A stretch of 64,000 nt of DNA from UBA8524 sp964215915 (GTDB lineage Bacteria > Bacteroidota > Bacteroidia > UBA8524): assembly GCA_964215915.1 (NCBI GenBank), contig CAXPEB010000027.1, forward strand, positions 36,995 to 100,994, written 5' to 3'. Shown here piece after piece: positions 61,301 through 64,000 of the stretch. Below the pieces are notes generated by a model, which saw only the letters and a list, made by a program, of their open reading frames with translations, was not told the origin of the DNA and did not search any database. The position numbers were made by a program, and so were the translations under genes. Position 1 is the first letter of the stretch, and the number at the start of each line of letters is the position of its first letter.

Positions 61301-62069
61301 CGTAGCCAACAATGTTCCCCGCGTTAAGGCTGTTGCCCCGAAAGTGGCCGGAATGACCATTTGTGCCGGAGAAACCGCTACCCTGGAAGCAACCGAAGGA
61401 TCCACCTTCTGGCAAAATAACGGAACCACCTATAAGTGGTACACCAATGCAACAGGAGGAACTGAGATTGCCATGGGTTCTGCGTTCACTACGCCTACCC
61501 TGAATACTACAACGACTTACTATGTGTCTACCTTCGTAAGTGGTATGGAAAGCCCGAACCGTACTGTGGTTACCGTTAATGTGGAGAGCATTCCGGCTCA
61601 ACCCGCCATTACCCAGAATGGTAAAGTACTTACTTCCAGCGCAAGCAGCGGCAACCAGTGGTTCCGCAATGGTAAAGCCATTTCCGGTGCTACCGCACAA
61701 AGCTATACCGTTAGCCAGGACGGGTTCTACTCCGTTCAGGTAAGCAGCCCTTCAGGATGTAAGTCGGTAATTTCTTCCGAAGTATTTGTATACCCCACTT
61801 CCGTAGAGGATATCGTGAAAAACGAAGTTGCCGTCTTCCCGAACCCGAACAACGGAAGCTTCAAGCTGGCCTTCAACCTGGAGAACAGCGGTGAAGTAAT
61901 GATCCGTGTTGTTTCCCTTAACGGACAGACCGTATACAATGAAACCCTGGCGGGTGTTGCCGGCAATTTTACCAGCACCATCCAACTTGGAAATGCAGCA
62001 CCCGGAACGTATATCGTAACCGTTCTTGCAGGTGACAAGCTGCTGACCAGCAAGATCAATGTAGAGTAA
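58386..62069 (+). CDS. PhoX-type (DUF839) phosphatase with T9SS sorting domain
   Basis: 1227 residues. It has a short Sec-type signal LFLALAGSSVMGLSMAQ instead of the Tat signal of classic PhoX. The DUF839/PhoX domain (about 20-500) shows GFYPINGSSEHGYLIVNHEITN and TSYHGTFLTAEEYP; further beta-propeller segments follow to about 980, with DNICVTEDYVYVQEDHNG. An Ig-like domain (about 990-1070; CAGETATLEATEGSTF) and a type A T9SS sorting domain (VFPNPNNGSFKLAF to APGTYIVTV) end the chain. PhoX enzymes use calcium and iron to hydrolyse phosphomonoesters outside the cell. Catalytic residues were not checked one by one. A second propeller segment makes it longer than PhoX (about 550-650). Confidence 0.82.
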   Translation: MKKRLFLALAGSSVMGLSMAQSPLSLPFTPKDTVYATTEFKQSGTVSAKILFSADLDYVHNLNSGDSALAKGNHDFTGFYPINGSSEHGYLIVNHEITNSRNDILGDGGGMTVFEVKRDQNGEWQVIGNFNNVDFTTVGGTNVNCGGATSYHGTFLTAEEYPQSSNAGLYAGGNGVQDTSDYMIPAGNGTYSGTVLKKFENYGWMVEVDPLSATALRKVYAMGRFSHEGGWCMPDKKTVYLTDDFTPGVFFKFVADKPGDYRSGQLYAYKQGANGVGGSWITLPMDINSLINIRDIAISMGATTFIRLEWIVEANGKLYITETGLDNTGTALKEALLAGGNIAKHQWDLNHNGDTTFTDYYGRVLELDLKTLTVRPYINGGTSTNGKYNLSNPDGIATVRQNGKRYLVINEDLNGRSFNRMPAGVNYNICEIYYVDLGLENPTVDDAKLFASGSPNAETTGGVFTPDGSTYFVNNQHPASSNPAPWNKAATLAITGFEIPAAVDLQQWSTTPSLVKIDPAFSNVETFGIISSDDYIENNPDYVFGGSADGAGILKDGNGNYTVVVNHEDNFSVSRITLDKNLKPIQGEYLMNSDAGMWRLCSGTLATPEEHGFGPVYLTCGESGIESRTHAVPVFGPVYSDSLAEVPNLTGFGRWSAENAVPLPKNTYPGQTIVIIGDDDSGPDGGQVALYVANQGDLKGGKLYVLRRKDLNQIETDIVADGSTYDVEFVEVPGHLFLTGAQINAYSNGTAKSIRFNRVEDLDYRKGNAEAGREIYFNATGNSNTFNGERTKWGRVYRLVLDENNPLEGKLECILDGDVQNANNPALALIQPDNICVTEDYVYVQEDHNGYSTTNGSGGATEPQSFLDNKKHDGQIYQYDIATKQMVVLMELDHRRNAPDKEKFNRNSSGTSYQNSNPGSWEYGAMIDLSEVTGQENLFLVALQPHTWRGAKYQGVDGGTVRPNENQASMLIVANNVPRVKAVAPKVAGMTICAGETATLEATEGSTFWQNNGTTYKWYTNATGGTEIAMGSAFTTPTLNTTTTYYVSTFVSGMESPNRTVVTVNVESIPAQPAITQNGKVLTSSASSGNQWFRNGKAISGATAQSYTVSQDGFYSVQVSSPSGCKSVISSEVFVYPTSVEDIVKNEVAVFPNPNNGSFKLAFNLENSGEVMIRVVSLNGQTVYNETLAGVAGNFTSTIQLGNAAPGTYIVTVLAGDKLLTSKINVE

Positions 62070-62093
62070 TCTTTATTCTGTTCACAATGTCTG

Positions 62094-62120
62094 AAAAGGG
62101 GGGCCAAAAGCCCCCTTTTT
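62094..62120 (+). terminator. Terminator of the phoX-type gene
   Basis: AAAAGGGGGGC (62094-62104) pairs with GCCCCCTTTTT (62110-62120) around CAAAA, with one G-U pair. The T run falls at the end of the stem. It lies 25 bases after the stop. Confidence 0.75.
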
Positions 62121-62180
62121 CCATTTTGGTAATCTCCGCCTAACCTCCCGGTAACACGCTGTTCTCAGCTTTGTATTTCC

Positions 62181-64000
62181 ATGATTCTTTCCGACCGACC
62201 TATTCTTTTTTTCCGCCTGATTGCCGTATTAACCGGTTTTGGCCTGTTGTTCGGAGCCATGATGCCTTCTCCGAAGTCAGGGAACCCGGAAATACAGGCA
62301 TGGTTTACGAATAAAGCCGCAACACTTAAATCAGAGATGCAAACCCTGCTTGAGATGAGCGAAGCCGCAGAAAGCAACAGGGAAGCCCTCAAAACGCAGC
62401 ACACCCGTTGCCGGATGCTCTACAAACAGCTGGAAGTTTTTGCCGGTTACTTCACGGATGTTACGGAAAAAGAGCTCAACGGACCTCTGCTTTTCGAAGT
62501 AGAGGAGGCAGACCCGCTGAAACAGGAAATCCCGCCTCAGGGGCTACAGTATATCGAAGAACTGATCTGGGAAGGAAACGACTCCTCCCGTCCTGTGTTA
62601 CAGGCCGAAATTCGGCGTAGCATTCATGCCGTAACCAAGCTGCATCAGCTTTGTGCCAGCCAGCCTATTGCCGCCTGGCAGCTTTCCGAAGCAATGCGTC
62701 TGCAAATTCTCCGGTTGATGAGTACAGGGCTGAATGATTTTGATTCGCCTTATGCCGGAAACGGGTTAAATGAATCGGCAGCCAGCCTGGATGGGATCAA
62801 AGAACTCTGCAGCCTAAGCGAAAGCCAATGGACTGAATACGGGTTCAGAAAACAAAAAAAGCTGATTCGTTTACTGGAACGATCCATCCTGAAACTTAGA
62901 TACACCAAGGATATTGAAGCATTTGACCGCCTGGATATGATTCGGAATTACCTGGATCCCGTTTACGGGTTGCTCCAGGAGGCAGGGCAACTTGTCTCTA
63001 TGGATGCCGTAATTCTGCCCTCCGCCATCAATCCTTCAGAAACCAGTCTCTTTGCAAAAAATGCCCTGGATCCTTACTATTTTTCCAGCGACTACGGCAA
63101 CACTTCCCGGAACAACCCGAAACTCACGGAACTGGGCCGCTACCTTTTTTTCGACCCGGTATTGTCCGGCAACGGCAAAAGGGCCTGCGCCTCCTGTCAT
63201 AAACCGGAACTGGCTTTCAGCGATGGCATGGCAGTCAACACCACCTTTAACTTCGAAGGGGAGTTGGGCCGGAATACCCCCAGCCTGCTGAATGTGGCCT
63301 TTCAGCGCAGTTTTTTCTGGGACGGCCGGGTAAGCAGCCTGGAGGAACAGGTGCATGACGTAACACTCAACCCGGATGAAATGCACGGCAATTTCGATTC
63401 TCTGGTGTATCGTTTGCGCCAAAGTCCGGAATATGTTCAATTGTTCAAGGAGGCATTTCCGAATAGCCGCATGTCGGACATTACCCCGCAAGCGGTTCAA
63501 GCGGCCATCGCTGCTTATGAAAAAACCCTGGTTGCCCTGAACAGCCCCTTCGATCAATACCTGAGAAAAGAACGAAAAGAGCTGCCCCGGGAAGTAAAGG
63601 ACGGGTTTAACCTTTTTATGGGAAAAGCCCAGTGCGGCACCTGCCACTTCTTTCCGCTTTTCAATGGCACTGTTCCGCCTCATTTCCGCAAAACCGAAAC
63701 TGAGGTGCTGGGAATAGCCTCCGACACCTCCAACATGGTTTTGGACCCGGATGAAGGAAAATACAAGAAGACCCTGGCCAACCTGCACCGGAATGCCTTC
63801 AAAACACCCGGCGTGCGCAACCTGGCTCGCAGCGGCCCCTACATGCATAATGGAAAGTACCCGGACCTGGAGTCGGTGGTGGCCTTTTATGATGCCGGGG
63901 GAGGTGCCGGACTTGGCTTCCCGGTTCCGAACCAGACCTTGCCGGAAGATTCCCTGGAGCTTAGTGATTATGAAAAAAAGGCGTTGGTGAGATCGGAAGA
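62181..64000 (+). CDS. Di-heme cytochrome c peroxidase, partial (C-terminus beyond window)
   Basis: 606 codons visible, open to the right edge. A signal or membrane anchor (PILFFRLIAVLTGFGLLFGAM) precedes about 240 residues of helical sequence of imelysin-like character. The cytochrome c peroxidase/MauG domain has heme site 1 CASCH at 336-340 and heme site 2 CGTCH at 485-489, with RNTPSLLNVAFQRSFFWDGR between and RSGPYMHNGKYPDLESVVAFY after the second. It reduces peroxide, or oxidises a partner, in the periplasm. It follows the phoX-type gene's terminator and may be independent of it. Confidence 0.92.
   Translation, partial: MILSDRPILFFRLIAVLTGFGLLFGAMMPSPKSGNPEIQAWFTNKAATLKSEMQTLLEMSEAAESNREALKTQHTRCRMLYKQLEVFAGYFTDVTEKELNGPLLFEVEEADPLKQEIPPQGLQYIEELIWEGNDSSRPVLQAEIRRSIHAVTKLHQLCASQPIAAWQLSEAMRLQILRLMSTGLNDFDSPYAGNGLNESAASLDGIKELCSLSESQWTEYGFRKQKKLIRLLERSILKLRYTKDIEAFDRLDMIRNYLDPVYGLLQEAGQLVSMDAVILPSAINPSETSLFAKNALDPYYFSSDYGNTSRNNPKLTELGRYLFFDPVLSGNGKRACASCHKPELAFSDGMAVNTTFNFEGELGRNTPSLLNVAFQRSFFWDGRVSSLEEQVHDVTLNPDEMHGNFDSLVYRLRQSPEYVQLFKEAFPNSRMSDITPQAVQAAIAAYEKTLVALNSPFDQYLRKERKELPREVKDGFNLFMGKAQCGTCHFFPLFNGTVPPHFRKTETEVLGIASDTSNMVLDPDEGKYKKTLANLHRNAFKTPGVRNLARSGPYMHNGKYPDLESVVAFYDAGGGAGLGFPVPNQTLPEDSLELSDYEKKALVRSE

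Overview
The window is chromosomal DNA from a Bacteroidota bacterium, GC near 50 percent by eye. The evidence is: three proteins ending in type IX secretion (T9SS) type A sorting domains; a PorV/PorQ-family protein; a DUF4270 lipoprotein beside a short starch-synthase-like protein; a fused E1 alpha/beta dehydrogenase; a TonB receptor with a carboxypeptidase-D-like plug extension; and repeated use of the Bacteroidota -7 promoter box TAnnTTTG placed 5 to 30 bases before start codons. I cannot place it below phylum. No insertion sequence, phage gene, CRISPR array or rRNA gene was seen.

Layout, left to right. 1-9.0 kb: a partial family 2 glycosyltransferase, polA, a leftward set of a membrane protein and two secreted proteins (one a T9SS cargo), and hflX. 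9.2-10.7 kb: a helical protein with a C-terminal winged helix that looks like a degenerate Fic protein, and a small acidic DUF2795-type protein. 10.84-11.67 kb: an intact tRNA-Arg(CCT) preceded by four tandem units of about 188 bp, each starting with a defective copy of that tRNA whose anticodon arm is replaced by a 16-base palindrome. This is the most unusual structure here. 11.9-21.4 kb: two small exported proteins, a GIN-domain lipoprotein, a stand-alone CheR/CheB pair, an MFP-RND-TolC efflux operon, a 48-codon small gene and a lipoprotein.

21.5-29.8 kb: exonuclease III, a fused E1 dehydrogenase, a three-gene partner-switching module (STAS protein, anti-sigma-type kinase, receiver-SpoIIE phosphatase), metG and an LD-carboxypeptidase. 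29.8-37.1 kb, all leftward: a YfhO-type membrane protein, then a tightly coupled run of an 89-residue membrane-anchored protein, mutL, two rhomboid proteases and an EEP-family hydrolase. 37.2-41.3 kb: a GH3/beta-lactamase-fold fusion and an outer-membrane-type protein. 41.3-47.0 kb, leftward: starch-synthase-like protein, DUF4270 lipoprotein, DAHP synthase, glmS and thiamine pyrophosphokinase. 47.0-51.3 kb: panC, a LUD-domain protein, a PorV/PorQ-like protein and a beta-propeller-like lipoprotein. A 420-bp non-coding stretch with two related leftward terminators follows, then a Rieske ferredoxin and pgk.

53.4-64 kb looks like a surface phosphate-acquisition region: a TonB-dependent receptor, a T9SS cargo that may be a beta-helix, a divergent PhoX-type phosphatase that is also T9SS cargo, and a partial di-heme cytochrome c peroxidase. 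The intergenic region between the divergent pair carries direct half-sites with exact 11-bp and 22-bp spacing in front of both promoters, as expected of PhoB-type operators. That regulatory reading is an inference.

Genes are closely packed. Several same-strand neighbours overlap by ATGA or TAATG, and five convergent pairs overlap at their stop codons.
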